From contig OY821519.1 of assembly GCA_963682025.1 (NCBI GenBank), forward strand, positions 95,631,585 to 95,695,584: 64,000 nucleotides of DNA. The letters are read 5' to 3'. Positions within the stretch are counted from its first letter, which is position 1; each line of letters starts with the position of its first letter. Below the pieces are notes generated by a model that was not told the origin of the DNA, did no database searches, and saw only the letters and a list, made by a program, of their open reading frames with translations. This document shows positions 44,574-55,786 of the stretch, one piece after another. The position numbers were made by a program, and so were the translations under genes. This DNA is from Cordilura impudica (lineage: Eukaryota; Arthropoda; Insecta; Diptera; Scathophagidae).

Positions 44574-47067
44574 TTAGGCTCTTATAAAATTATGTATTAA
44601 ATGAAGAAATAAAATTGAAGAAATAAAATTTACACTCGAATTCCGAGGACTGGGCTCCGCTATTTTTTATTAATTTATTTGCCTACAGAAAAGTTCATAT
44701 CGGAAACTATATTTATATGTGGACTAGGTCGAAAAATAGACCGATCCTGACCGTATTTGGTAGTCATTTCTTTTTTGTAAAAACATATACAAACCAAATT
44801 TGAGGAAAATCTTTAGAATATTTTTATCTTTGATAGGTGTGATAGGGGGCTATAACGAAAAATCTCCTATAGGGGTTTTTTTAAAACTACTGATTAATGG
44901 ATGTAATAAACACACACAAAACCCAATTTGAACGAGATCTATCTGATAATTTGGATCTTATGGCACTTCAGCTCGATCTCATAGGACTCATGTGTACGGG
45001 GACTAGGTCTGAACATGAACCGATTTTCAGCACTTTCAATAGCGTTCGTCCCATAGCCGATAGAAGCTTATATACCAAATTTCAATAGATACATACTTGT
45101 GACCTGTAGTTTGAATACAAGGTTTAGATGGACACTCAGACGGACGAACATCGCTAATAGGCTCAGAAAGTGATTCTGAATCGATCAGCATAATAATAGA
45201 GGGTCTAGGTTTTTTGGTAGTTACAAACCATAACCATATAGTTGTAGAGGGTATAAAAACATACAGAACAATTATGATCATATTAAAATTTAAAGTATAT
45301 CATTTTTGAACAGAATGAAATATTTAAATAAATATTTGTTTTTAGTGGTTTAGAACAAGAAAAATATATATGTATAAAATATATTTTGTTAGAGAACTGA
45401 TCACTACTTAAAAGGCCAAGCCCTTTAACAAAAGAAAATTAACATAATATCACTATTTAGTTTTCTATTTAACCCTTTCGTTCCTATTGGGATAATACGT
45501 CCCAATAAAAGTTTCAATGATTCTATTTCTTCTCTAAAGTAAAGAAAATCATATTTTAAAATGTCCCAGCCGTACTTTTGCGTTATATAACGGTACCCAA
45601 TTTTGAGCACGTGTTTCATAAGAAAACAAATATTAGTTGATGACAAGTTCTCGTGAAGGTAGCATCATTTGTAAATAACATTTAAAATAAAATAATATAG
45701 GAATAACTGTGTTGTAAAAAAAACATTTATTTTATTTGTGACAACAAGCTTTACAATTCGAGTGTGAAAAATAGTTTTTTCTTTGTAAGTGCAATGTTTG
45801 TTTGTATTTTAGTCGAGTTGGGATATATTGTCCCATTCGGGTTTTTCATTGGGCTTATATGTCCCATTCGTATTATTTTCAGGAAAAAATGTCCCAACTT
45901 AGTAAAGAACTTCAAGAACTTTTAGAAGCCGAAATTTCTTACAGTGAATCTAGTGACTCTGAATCAGAGCATGAGTCATCAGAATCAAGTGAGGAAGAAG
46001 ACGAACGTGACGAATCAAGAGATGATGATATCTGTGGTCACGACCAAATTCGGATTTTCGACCAAGAATGTAGATACCAAAAGAAAAAGAAACTATTATT
46101 TTGGTTGATGCTAATAGTTCTTCAAAAGAATTAGATATTTTCAGAAAAATTTTTCCAAAATCCTTATTAATATTTATTGCTGAAAATACGAATAAAAGAC
46201 TTGAAATGGGAAAAAAGAATAAAAATCGCAAAAACTGATGAGTACGAAATTCTAATTGTGCTAGGATGCTGCCTTATCATGAGCTACAGAAAAGTTCAGA
46301 GGATTCAAAATTACATTCATCTCTTGGAATCTCAGTCATAAAAAATGCAATATCTAGAGATAGATTTCAACTAATAACGTCTAAAATGTATTTAAATGAC
46401 CCTTGAGAACCAGATGGATATATAGAAGAGATAGTATCCTGTGTAAAGAAAACTTTCCCTAGTGCCGGAACTGAATCTACTATACATTTCAACCTATTGA
46501 TGAATCAATGGAAAAATTTAAGGGTCGATCATCGTTAAAACAATATCAACCTATAAAACCAATAAAGCGAGGTATTAAGCTTTGGGTAAAATGTGACTCA
46601 AAAACAGTGTTTGTGTATGATCTAAATATTTATAGAAAGTGCTGTGGTATCTGAATCTACCTTAGGAGAACGAGTTGTGGAAAAACTTTGTAATACTATA
46701 CGTAGCAACGACGTTATGATAAGTTTCGATAGTTTTTTTTTACCAGCCCCCGTCTAATAAATTTAAAAAATCGAAAAAAACGTTCCCAAATTCACTGAAA
46801 AGTTAAGAAGAAGTGAGAGTGAATTTATGATCAATTGACTCGGAACAATTACTTGGCGGTGGATAGACTTAAAAGAAGTAACACTTTTGTCTAAGCAAAA
46901 AAAAATGGAAAAAAATTGATGTTGATTGTCCTGATGCTATTATAACATATGTAGCTATAATAGGTGGAGTAAATATTGCTGATCAGAAAGTTGGTGTATA
47001 TGATTTGGATTGGAAGTCAACTAAATGGTGGAAAAAGGTTTTTTTCAAAATATGAATGATGGTTGTA

Positions 47068-48373
47068 ACGGGTGATTTTTTAAGAGCTTGATAACTTTTT
47101 TTTAAAAAAAAACGCATAAAATTTGCAAAATCTCATCGGTTCTTTATTTGAAACGTTAGATTGGTCCATGACATTTACTTTTTGAAGATAATTTCATTTA
47201 AATGTTGACCGCGGCTGCGTCTTAGGTGGTCCATTCGGAAAGTCCAATTTTGGGCAACTTTTTCGAGCATTTCGGCCGGAATAGCCCGAATTTCTTCGGA
47301 AATGTTGTCTTCCAAAGCTGGAATAGTTGCTGGCTTATTTCTGTAGACTTTAGACTTGACGTAGCCCCACAAAAAATAGTCTAAAGGCGTCAAATCGCAT
47401 GATCTTGGTGGCCAACTTACCGGTCCATTTCTTGAGATGAATTGTTCTCCGAAGTTTTCCCTCAAAATGGCCATAGAATCGCGAGCTGTGTGGCATGTAG
47501 CGCCATCTTGTTGAAACCACATGTCAACCAAGCTCAGTTCTTCCATTTTTGGCAACAAAAAGTTTGTTAGCATCGAACGATAGCGATCGCCATTCACCGT
47601 AACGTTGCGTCCAACAGCATCTTTGAAAAAATACGGTCCAATGATTCCACCAGCGTACAAACCACACCAAACAGTGCATTTTTCGGGATGCATGGGCAGT
47701 TCTTGAACGGCTTCTGGTTGCTCTTCACTCCAAATACGGCAATTTTGCTTATTTACGAAGCCATTCAACCAGAAATGAGCCTCATCGCTGAACAAAATTT
47801 GTCGATAAAAAAGCGGATTTTCTGCCAACTTTTCTAGGGCCCATTCACTGAAAATTAGACGTTGTGGCAGATCGTTCGGCTTCAGTTCTTGCACGAGCTG
47901 TATTTTATACGGTTTTACACCAAGATCTTTGCGTAAAATCTTCCATGTGGTCGAATAACACAAACCCAATTGCTGCGAACAGCGACGAATCGACATTTCA
48001 CGGTCTTCAGTAACACTCTCAGAAACAGACGCAATATTCTCTTCTGTACGCACTGTACGCATTCGTGTGGTTGGTTTAATGTCCAATAAAGTAAACTGAG
48101 TGCGAAACTTGGTCACAATCGCATTAATTGTTTGCTCACTTGGTCGATTATGTAGACCATAAATCGGACGTAAAGCGCGAAACACATTTCGAACCGAACA
48201 CTGATTTTGGTAATAAAATTCAATGATTTGCAAGCGTTGCTCGTTAGTAAGTCTATTCATGATGAAATGTCAAAGCATACTGAGCATCTTTCTCTTTGAC
48301 ACCATGTCTGAAATCCCACGTGATCTGTCAAATACTAATGCATGAAAATCCTAACCTCAAAAAAATCACCCGT
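47068..48373 (-). mobile_element. Complete rosa-type mariner, copy 2, inside piggyBac
   Basis: 1306 bp, TA at 47066-47067 and 48374-48375, same ends as copy 1. It lies in the piggyBac transposase gene between the WKSTKWWKKVFF block and NAWIVHQE, and landed after that gene existed. Confidence 0.95.
47175..48260 (-). CDS. Mariner transposase, DD41D type, intact (copy 2)
   Basis: 361 residues, unbroken, same architecture as the protein at 3423-4508: N-terminal DNA-binding helices, then catalytic FSDEAHF, QQDGATCH and LTPLDYF with 41 residues between the last two aspartates. It differs at three positions (IRRCSQQ, EELSLVD, YRNKPAT); none is in a catalytic motif, though the Cys in the DNA-binding half might matter. 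Either copy may be the active one. The gene fills its element, with about 107 bp after the stop and about 113 bp before the start. Confidence 0.95.
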   Translation of the reverse strand: MNRLTNEQRLQIIEFYYQNQCSVRNVFRALRPIYGLHNRPSEQTINAIVTKFRTQFTLLDIKPTTRMRTVRTEENIASVSESVTEDREMSIRRCSQQLGLCYSTTWKILRKDLGVKPYKIQLVQELKPNDLPQRLIFSEWALEKLAENPLFYRQILFSDEAHFWLNGFVNKQNCRIWSEEQPEAVQELPMHPEKCTVWCGLYAGGIIGPYFFKDAVGRNVTVNGDRYRSMLTNFLLPKMEELSLVDMWFQQDGATCHTARDSMAILRENFGEQFISRNGPVSWPPRSCDLTPLDYFLWGYVKSKVYRNKPATIPALEDNISEEIRAIPAEMLEKVAQNWTFRMDHLRRSRGQHLNEIIFKK

Positions 48374-49183
48374 TAGTAAATGCATGGATCGTTCACCAAG
48401 AAATAAATCATAAAAAAACAGAATTGATAAGCTTTCTAGTTCCACTAGCTCAAGACATGATAGAAAATGGTAGAAAATATTGTAGTTCTAAAAGAAGAGT
48501 ATCGTACGGACGTCCGTCAAAACGAAAGCGCAATTTTATTAACATAGGAGATCATATGCCTATTTCATCGGAAAAAAGATCGGGTTGTGTAAGATGCAGT
48601 TGCATGAAAAAGGAGAACAGAACAAAAACTATATGTTCAAACTGTCAAGTAGCACTTTGTATTGACTGTTTTACTCCTTACCATAACTAAAACTTTGCAT
48701 ATATTAATATTTTTTTTCATATTTTTGTTGTTTTTACATTCATGAATAAAATTAATTATTTTCTCATATCCTATTTTTACAGTCATCCACAATAGTTTCA
48801 AATATAAAATGAATTACAAACCGTATTTTTGTTCTTATGTTATTTTCGTATTTCATTGTCCAAATTGTCATAAAATGATCAAAAATAAAATTAATCATAC
48901 ATTAGATATCAATATTTTAATTTACTTATAAAGAAAACTCTTACCAGATTGGTACAGTTTTTCGATACTAATGGGACATATTGTCCCATTTCACCAAAAA
49001 TGCGGTTGGGATAATAATCCCAAAAGCCCGATTGGGACGATATATCCCAGGATAACTAAAGGATTTATGGAAAAACTAAAAACGCAAAACATCATACATT
49101 TTAATACCCTTTCAATATATGAACACAGTTTTTCCATTTGCACTTTTGTTTCGCTAAAAAAAAAGCAGGACCGAAAGGGTTAA

Positions 49184-49927
49184 AAATGGCCTTTTTTTAA
49201 AAATATACAGCTACTGCTATTTTTATTACCCTAACTGCCATAGTCTTAATAAATAAACAATTAAGGGGTTTTTATGATCAAGAAACTAAAAATCTAGTCA
49301 TAAGCAATTTTCAAGATATCAAAAATATTCGTTATGTTAAATATACCCAACAAAAAAACCGGAAGCTGTTTAGCTTGTTATTTTAATTTTCAGATATTTA
49401 ACGGTTTCGAATAATTTTAATATTCGGTTTTTTGGAAAGACCAGTTATATGTTAGCAAATTTTTGTATATGCTTTTTAATGACTATATTTAGTATAATAA
49501 TTACTTTTATCAATCTAGCATAAAATTTTAAAAGCAATAACCCCATTGTTGTCAGAGAATAATGAGGTTATGTTGATGTTTGTCAATACCACAGAAAGAA
49601 AAAAGAAGTGACTCAAATTATCTTGTTTAGGCAGTAAGCATATGAATGAATCTGGGCTTTAGGCTAAAGACGAATGAAATGAGTGTCTGCTCATACCTAG
49701 CCCCATACAAATGACCTTTTTAAATTGGGCTTGCAAGCAGAGGGTTCTTTAGTATTACATAGTTGAAAATACTCGTATTTTGGTCAATTTAGTGTACACG
49801 AGTATTTTTCAGAAGTATAAAAAATAAACAATGCTTATCATTGAACCATTGAACCTAGAGTTTTTTTTTATCAAATTGAAATTATATTAAATCTCATAAA
49901 AAAAAAAGATAATTTTTATAGTTCGAA
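49184..49927. other. AT-rich stretch right of piggyBac
   Basis: No supported gene or repeat end. A worn patch with AGCCCCATACAAATGACC near 49700 recalls the mini-me-like body. Confidence 0.35.
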
Positions 49928-50700
49928 CCACTACTTATAAACTTATAGACTTTTTTGGTGGTTTCTGTCACTTTTTTGGGAAAAGGTGGTCCACCTCCAT
50001 TTAATATCTTTAGCATTATGGGATACAATTTTTCTGCTTTCAAATTCCTTTCTACAAGGGAGTTTCGAGGATGTTCCTACCTTGATACAAAAACCACGTT
50101 ATTCTCGTACCACTTAAAAGCTCTCTTACCGTATTGACAGGATGCAACATCGGACCAAACATATTTGGATACAATGTTTTGGCTTATGAAAGGAAAGAGT
50201 CTGTTTTGCAAACGCTCCTTAATATAAATATCGGTATTTAGAGAGCCCGTTGTAACAAATGACTTGCGTCTTTTGCCTTAACTGCATATTGCCATACAAG
50301 GAACTCTTTTTTTTTTTTTTTTTTTTTGAAATTTCGGTTGTTTTTGGGTCCTAAACTTATCTTTAACATTTCCTCGCGCATTAACAACATACAAATTTGA
50401 ACTCGTCGTCATTCTTTATGCAGGAGGAGTATTTTTTTTATAAAACCTTATTTCAATTTTCGTACTCTGTTTTTGGTCTCTAAATTTGTGCTGCGTTTCT
50501 ATCTGGAACTTTTGGACTTTGTATGTTTTTAAGTCCAAGTATTGAGCTAACCGGCTTCCTATTTTCTTGGCCTTAGAGACATCATGTGGACCTTTCTTTC
50601 TACCCAAACCAAATTTTCTATCAATGGTCAAATTCTCGTGATAGTTTTTAATAACCTTGGAAACATATTGACGGCAGATCTTAGATTCTTTGACCAATTT
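49928..50700 (-). pseudogene. IS630/Tc1-superfamily transposase pseudogene
   Basis: On the minus strand: VKESKICRQYVSKVIKNYHE with a helix-turn-helix, KTYKVQKFQIETQ (linker known as YKVQK in this group), a worn NDDEFKF first-Asp region, then SFVTTGSLNTDIYIKERLQN and RLFPFISQ, WSDVASCQYGKRAFKWYEN (second Asp), and after a TAG a decayed ERNLKAEKLYPIMLK region where PIEKYW with the final Glu is expected. A long T run at about 50308-50328 and several stops show it is dead. No inverted ends found. Confidence 0.7.
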
Positions 50701-52722
50701 TAAATTAAACTAACACCAAATGAATAGGGTTGTCATTAAGCATAATAACTGGCATATATTTTTAAAGATAACTTGTGCAAAAAAATATTCAAACAATGCT
50801 TTCGAAAAAAGTTATGTTAAGATTTTTTTTTGATCTCAGCAACCGGTTGAAAATAATTTTAGGGATTTGAAAGAAAACAAACGCGCGCTAACGCTAACTT
50901 GTTTTCATACGAAAATTTCAAAATTTGTATGAAAAAAAGTTAGCCAACTGCTAGAATTTGATTATGAATACGGGCGAAAATTGTTTTATGTCTGAAAAAT
51001 AATCAATTTATATAAAATCAAAAATTTAAATAATAAAAAGATTTTTTTTTTTTAAGATTGTAGTTGTTCGACCTTTCAAATGTTGATAAATAAAAATTCT
51101 CGAATTCGAGGTCCGGACCTTTTATTTATTAAAAAGATTTTTCTCAAAATTAAATTTTATAAAAACTAAAACCAAAAATGGCTTAAAAAAAAAAAATTCC
51201 ATTTTATTTGTAGAAGAATATTTTAAAAATCAAACCCATCTTTATTGTCACAAATTTGTCTGTCTTTTAAAGAGATAAAATATAATATATCTGATCTGAA
51301 TTTATTTAATTTTAAGTTTTTACGTTTGTTTGTTGAATTGTTTTTTTAATTAGAAAATAATCTGAAATATTAATAACTTTTTTATTCGCTGCTTGATTGA
51401 TCAATGACAATATTTTTGAATTCATATCGACCAAAGTTAACATTAGAATATTTGACCATCCTTATCCTATTTCAATTCATAGATCTCATATAAATCAGTT
51501 CTCCAAAATTAATTTAATCTTATATAAAGACATTCAAATGTGATATGTATTTTATTATTATATTTTCTTACAACAATCATATATAGTCATGGAAAAATTA
51601 CGGACCTAGTAATGAATGACAATTTATTAAAATTTGGAGTATATATATTTTGTATGTTGACTAATAATCTTAGCCAGGCCTCATGTTTGGTATTTGAGCA
51701 ATATCTGAGCAACTCAGAGTAACGTAAAGTCGGCTTAGATGGAATCATCGAATTATTATTGATTATAAAGAAAACAAGATAAGAAATTGTTACTTAATTT
51801 TTTGTTGAGTAACTTGTAACTTGTATTCATTTGAAAGCAACGTTTTACCCCCGCAAACGTGACTCCATATGACGTACATGTATTATTTATTATATTAGTT
51901 TTTAAACTTGTTCAATAAAATGAAAAGACAATTAAAATATCTAGAATACCAAATTATATGGATTTTATAAAAATTAAATAAATTTGAACTGTTTGATTTA
52001 ATTAAAATTTTTTCATTTGAATTTTTTAAATATTGTCACAAAGATCCGCATATGGAAGCAACTAAGAAAGTTAAAGTCGTTCTAGGTCAATAATACGATA
52101 CCTTATACATATCATGTGTTTTGGAAAAATTATCTTACTTCCAACCGTACTAGGTAAGAGTATTGGTTGATATTAAAATTAGCATAAATAAAATTCTAGT
52201 GAGATTGTTGGGTATTTTTCGCTGCAAACAAGATAAAATTCATATTAAATATGATAGTTATATGGACACTATGTCCATAAATGATCCAAACGAGACCAGT
52301 GCTATAATTGATAAACAATCAAATTTTTTGTAAAATAAATTAAAAATAAATTTCTTTTTGAACAAACAACTTTAAAAATTTTATCACAATATATATTATT
52401 CATGGTTATAAAATGCCTAAGTATGTGATGATATTTTGATTCATTGTGTTCATAAACCGTTTTTGTGAAACTAGCGCCAATATATAATTGTGTTCATTAA
52501 AATAGCAGTACTTGAGTATTTTTAAGAACTTTGTACAGAAAAAAATATAACAGATTAACAATATGCTGCTTTTTTTTTTGCAAAAACTGACCTCTGGTTC
52601 AATGGACGTATATCCATCTTCTACAGATCTATTTATAATTTCTCAGGAACTATCAGATTCTAAGTAAATACACGGCACTATACAGCACTGTTATCCTATG
52701 TGCTTCGCTACACCCATCGTAA
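50701..52722. other. Long AT-rich intergenic stretch
   Basis: No gene recognised. A worn mini-me-like fragment lies at about 52070-52330 (CGTTCTAGGTCAATAATACG, TTATATGGACACTATGTCCA). AATTCTCGAATTCGAGGTCC near 51095-51114 is a lone palindrome. The frame at 51540-51722 has no recognisable features. Confidence 0.4.
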
Positions 52723-52918
52723 TGCGGGCTACACACGAGGCAACCAGTTGAAGCAATGGTTGTATCAACAATGATATACACGTAGCAACGGTTGCCTCAA
52801 CCAACGAAAAATATCAAAACTTTTTGATATTTCTGGCTAATTGAGGCAACCGTTGCTACGTGTGTATCATTGTTGATACAACCATTGCTTCAACTGGTTG
52901 CCTCGTGTGTAGGCCGCA
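52723..52918. mobile_element. 196-bp hairpin MITE with TAA duplication
   Basis: Arms of about 77 bases are almost perfect complements: GGCTACACACGAGGCAACCA and CAATGGTTGTATCAACAATG on the left, inverted on the right. TAA flanks both sides (52720-52722, 52919-52921). The loop has its own small hairpin (AAATATCAAAA). A three-base T-rich duplication suggests PIF/Harbinger, but the ends start TGCGG, so the superfamily is open. Any transcript would resemble a long pre-miRNA. Confidence 0.8.
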
Positions 52919-52969
52919 TAACGAAATAAAAAACTTGGAACACATTTTGTAGAAAACAGTTTTGTTTAT

Positions 52970-53470
52970 ATTTGGCGATTTTTGATTTGTCGATTTTTGT
53001 TTTTGCGATTTTTGATTTTGGCGCTTTTTGATTTGGGCAATTTTTGTTATTCGCGATTTTCGGTTTTGGCAATTTTTGATTTAGACGGTTTTTGATTTTG
53101 GCGATTTTTTATTCGCGATTTTCGGTTTTGATGATTTTTGACTTGGCGATTTTTGTTTTTCTTTTGATATTTTTGATTTTGGCAATTTTTGTTTCTTGTG
53201 ACTTATGATTTTAACGATTTTTGAATTTGGCAATTTCTAGGTTAAGCGCCGATTTTTGTTATTCGGTTTTCGGTTTTGGCGATTTTTGTTTTTTGCGTTT
53301 TTTTTTTGCTTTTGGCGATTATTGTTTTTAGTGATTTTTGTTACTCGCGTTTTTTGGTTTTGGCGATTTTTGACATTGACGATTTCTGTTTATTTTGTCG
53401 ATTTTGATTTTGTTGATTTTTGTTTTTGTGATTTTTGAATTTAGCGAATTGTAATTTTGGCGATTTTTGT
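52970..53470 (+). repeat. Minisatellite of a GGCGATTTTTGATTTT-like unit
   Basis: About 30 degenerate units of 14-18 bases alternating GATTTTTGATTTTGGC and GATTTTTGTTATTCGC. Open frames across it (Phe/Leu/Trp-rich) are by-products. Confidence 0.75.
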
Positions 53471-53715
53471 TATTTTTATGGGGACTAGGTCGAATAATAG
53501 TCATTTATTTTTCGAAGAAACATATACAACCCAAATTTTAGAAAATTCTGTGCAATATTTTTTAGGGAGATTTAGTAGAAAGCGGAAATCAGCTTTATAT
53601 GGGTACCATAATGAGAAATGGTCCTACAAGGTTTATTTTGGAGTAGTAATTAATGTTTGTAATAAGCACATAAAAACCAAATTTATATGACAATTTGGAT
53701 CTTAGGGCAATATAC
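53471..53715 (+). repeat. Mini-me-like repeat fragment
   Basis: TTTTTATGGGGACTAGGTCG, then CATATACAACCCAAATTTTA, TTTAGTAGAAAGCGGAAATC and ATGACAATTTGGATCTTAGG in the family order; no head or tail. Confidence 0.65.
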
Positions 53716-54429
53716 ACTCGTCGCCATTTGAATAGCCCCACGTTTATGCTGTGAATGCAACTGCTAATAACACTTATCGGGAAATTTATTTTGCTTTTGT
53801 TATTTTTGGGTGTTTATTTTAGCACTCTCTGTACGAAAATTTTTACACTGTAAACGTACCGTACCTTGGTTTTTATAATTCTGTTTTGTTATTCAGTGAT
53901 CTATTGGCACGTGGAATAATACCTTCAGTTAATCCCATATATTAATAAATTCAAATCATTTTATAGGGAGCGATATCATACATATCGGCATCTGTGAACT
54001 GCAATTTTAGAAGATGATGATGAATGAAACGTTGTACATATTCTTTAACAATATTTATCAACCTCTGTCTTGGACGTATCAGCATGATTAAACGTCAATC
54101 CCCACTGCCACTGAGGCAAAATATAGCGCTGTTGAACTGACCCCCATGACCGGATCTAAATATAACCGAAAATGTTTTGGGATGGTTAGCACAACATGGC
54201 TATGGGTCTGGACAGCAATATTCAACATGTGTTATTTTCTATTTTTGCGAATATAAAAATAAAAAATCTCAAATCTTTATCATTTTAATTATTGAGTTTG
54301 AAATCAGGCTTTAAAATAAAGCAAAAACAAAATTGGCACATTTGTTTCAAAAATTGATCTATATTCTGCATGACAGGTTATACAGATGTTTCGGGTCGGG
54401 TCGCCAACCCTCATCCGTCGTCGAGAGCA
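53716..54429. other. Unassigned stretch
   Basis: It begins with ACACTCGTCGCCATTTGAAT and AGCCCCACG, which looks like a Tc1-type terminal repeat, but no matching right end is seen. A CGGATGA...CCCGAAAC hairpin motif lies at 54389-54417 on the minus strand. No gene supported. Confidence 0.4.
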
Positions 54430-55142
54430 GTAGATAGTTTATTAGACCGACTATGCGATACCCTATACAAAGTGTTTAGGGAATTAGTCTTAGGTCCAAC
54501 TAATTAGTTGTAAAAAGTAAACATAAACCAATCTGAGTGGAATTTTGAATAATTTTTTGCCTGCAGATTTGAAAAAGTTCATATCGGACGCTATATTGAT
54601 ATGGCGACTAGGTCCAAAAATGGACCGATCCTGACCATATGTGGTAAAGTCACTTCTGAGAAAAATCTGTGCAATATTTTTGTATTTGAGAGGCTTAAGG
54701 ATGCAGCTTTATATGCGGTCTATGATTCAGAATTGTCCTACAGGATTTATTTTTGAAATACTGATTAATGGGCGTAATAAACATATACACACCAAATTTG
54801 AACGAGATCTATGTGATCATTTGTGTCTTATGGCAATTTAAGTCATGAGATCGACTTATGGGGTCTAGATCTGAACATGCGCCTATTTTCACCAATTTCA
54901 ATAGCGTTCATCCTATGGCCGATAGAAGCTTTTATACTATATTTCATCAAAATATATTCATATTTGCGACCTATAGTTTGATTAGAAGATTTACATGGAC
55001 ACACAGACGGACGGACAGACAGACGGACGCAGTGACGGACATCGCTAAGTCGACATAGAAAGTGATTCTGAGTCGATCGGTGTAATAAAAGATAGGTCTA
55101 GCTCGAAAATATTTTTTGTAGTTACAAAGTCATTATACTCTA
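54430..55142 (+). repeat. Mini-me-like repeat, diverged, 3' tail cut by a Helitron
   Basis: Follows the family from GACCGACTATGCGATACCCT to a (GGACAGAC)n tract at 55006-55024 and AGTCGATCGG, then stops at GTCATTATACTC, where the next element begins. TAGCGTATAAAAATAAG at 57298 may be its severed end. Confidence 0.75.
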
Positions 55143-55786
55143 TCTATATATGTATATAAAATGGAATATGTGTTTGTTTATTTGTTTGTTTGTTTGTACC
55201 TTATAGGAGACCAAACCTCTGACCCGATCTTCCTGAAATTTTCACAGCATTTAACTGGGACTCTGGCATGATTAGTAGGGTACTTTTTTTTTCGACCACT
55301 CCCACTTTTACGCCCACTTTTTTAAAATTATGTAATTGCTCCCATATAGTTTTTAACAGATTTACTTCAAAGTGTATATACATTATACTCCAGGCGAGGT
55401 AGAAACAAACATTTCTTACGCCACGCCCCCTTTCACGCCCCTTTTCACGCCAAATTTTGTTTGAAAGTTTTACAGTTTTTGTTCTCTAAACAAATTTGTT
55501 CCTTCCAACTGATTTTTTTTTATTTGGTAGTATATTGCTCTTAATACTGTTAACGTCACCATATAACTATGAACCACGCCCACTTCACCGCCCCCTTTTT
55601 TTAATTCAGATACTTACTTATATCACTAACAATGTTTGCTATACAAAATACTTTTTTTGTAATATGTATTTACCTAAAGTTTTATACACTTTTTATCTAC
55701 AGTTAAGGTAGCCATACATTTTTTTATTACCAAATCCCCCCTTTTTCGACCCATTTTACCTTAAATTATAACTAATCTGCTTTCAA
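55143..55786 (+). mobile_element. Helitron family B, copy 1, 3'-truncated
   Basis: Starts A|TCTATATATGTATATAAAAT, with a (GTTT)n tract, then GGAGACCAAACCTCTGACCC and GATCTTCCTGAAATTTT, and blocks with CACGCCCACTT. It lacks the hairpin and CTAG and runs straight into copy 2. Confidence 0.6.

Larger units (their letters stand above)
42897..44663 (+). mobile_element. Non-autonomous Helitron, family A, copy 4, interrupted
   Basis: Starts A|TCTACAGCATTAATGGGCA and follows copy 2 (GGCAAGGCGATTTCTTGTGA, AAAATACCCCATTTGAA, TTGCTACTAACACATACAT) to TTTA at 43172. Resumes at 44577 with GGCTCTTATAAAATTAT and ends CTGGGCTCCGCTA at 44663, where the last G of CTAG is lost. Native length about 363 bp. Confidence 0.8.
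42770..45258 (+). repeat. Old mini-me-like repeat, the outer shell of a four-level nest
   Basis: The head AACAAGTAAGAAAATTATAG with a worn palindrome runs to 42896, stops after GAGTGGAA, and resumes at 44664 with TTTTTATTAATTTATTTGCC, exactly where the family consensus continues. It proceeds through TTCATATCGG, TTAATGGATGTAATAA and GACGGAC to GTTGTAGAGGGTATAAAAAC. It is more diverged than the copy nested inside it. Confidence 0.82.
45889..48690 (+). pseudogene. PiggyBac transposase, broken and interrupted
   Basis: The ATG at 45889 opens MSQLSKELQELLEAEISY and an acidic Ser/Glu-rich N terminus, as usual in the family. After shifts the catalytic core appears: DESMEKFKGRSSLKQYQPIK and KPIKRGIKLWVK (first Asp, about 46500), ISFDSFFLPAP (second Asp, about 46725) and IIGGVNIADQKVG (about 46970), where the third catalytic Asp (GGVD in relatives) is Asn. 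A mariner splits it at 47066. It then continues as NAWIVHQEINHKKTELI and a C-terminal Cys-rich finger (CVRCSCMKKE, ICSNCQVALCIDCF) to the stop at 48690. Frameshifts, the Asp to Asn change and the insertion make it dead. Confidence 0.88.
45473..49179 (+). mobile_element. Complete piggyBac-type element, split by a mariner
   Basis: TTAA at 45469-45472 and 49180-49183 flanks ends CCCTTTCGTTCC and, inverted, GGACCGAAAGGG (one mismatch in 12). TTAA insertion with CCC/GGG ends is diagnostic of piggyBac. Subtracting the mariner and one TA leaves about 2.4 kb, the family's usual size. Six subterminal palindromes of the form TGGGA-N7-TCCCA lie near the ends. Confidence 0.93.

Noticed and set aside
53740..54180. 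A Tc1-like element starting ACACTCGTCGCCATTTGAAT
   Set aside because: No inverted partner and no convincing transposase motif could be found on either strand.
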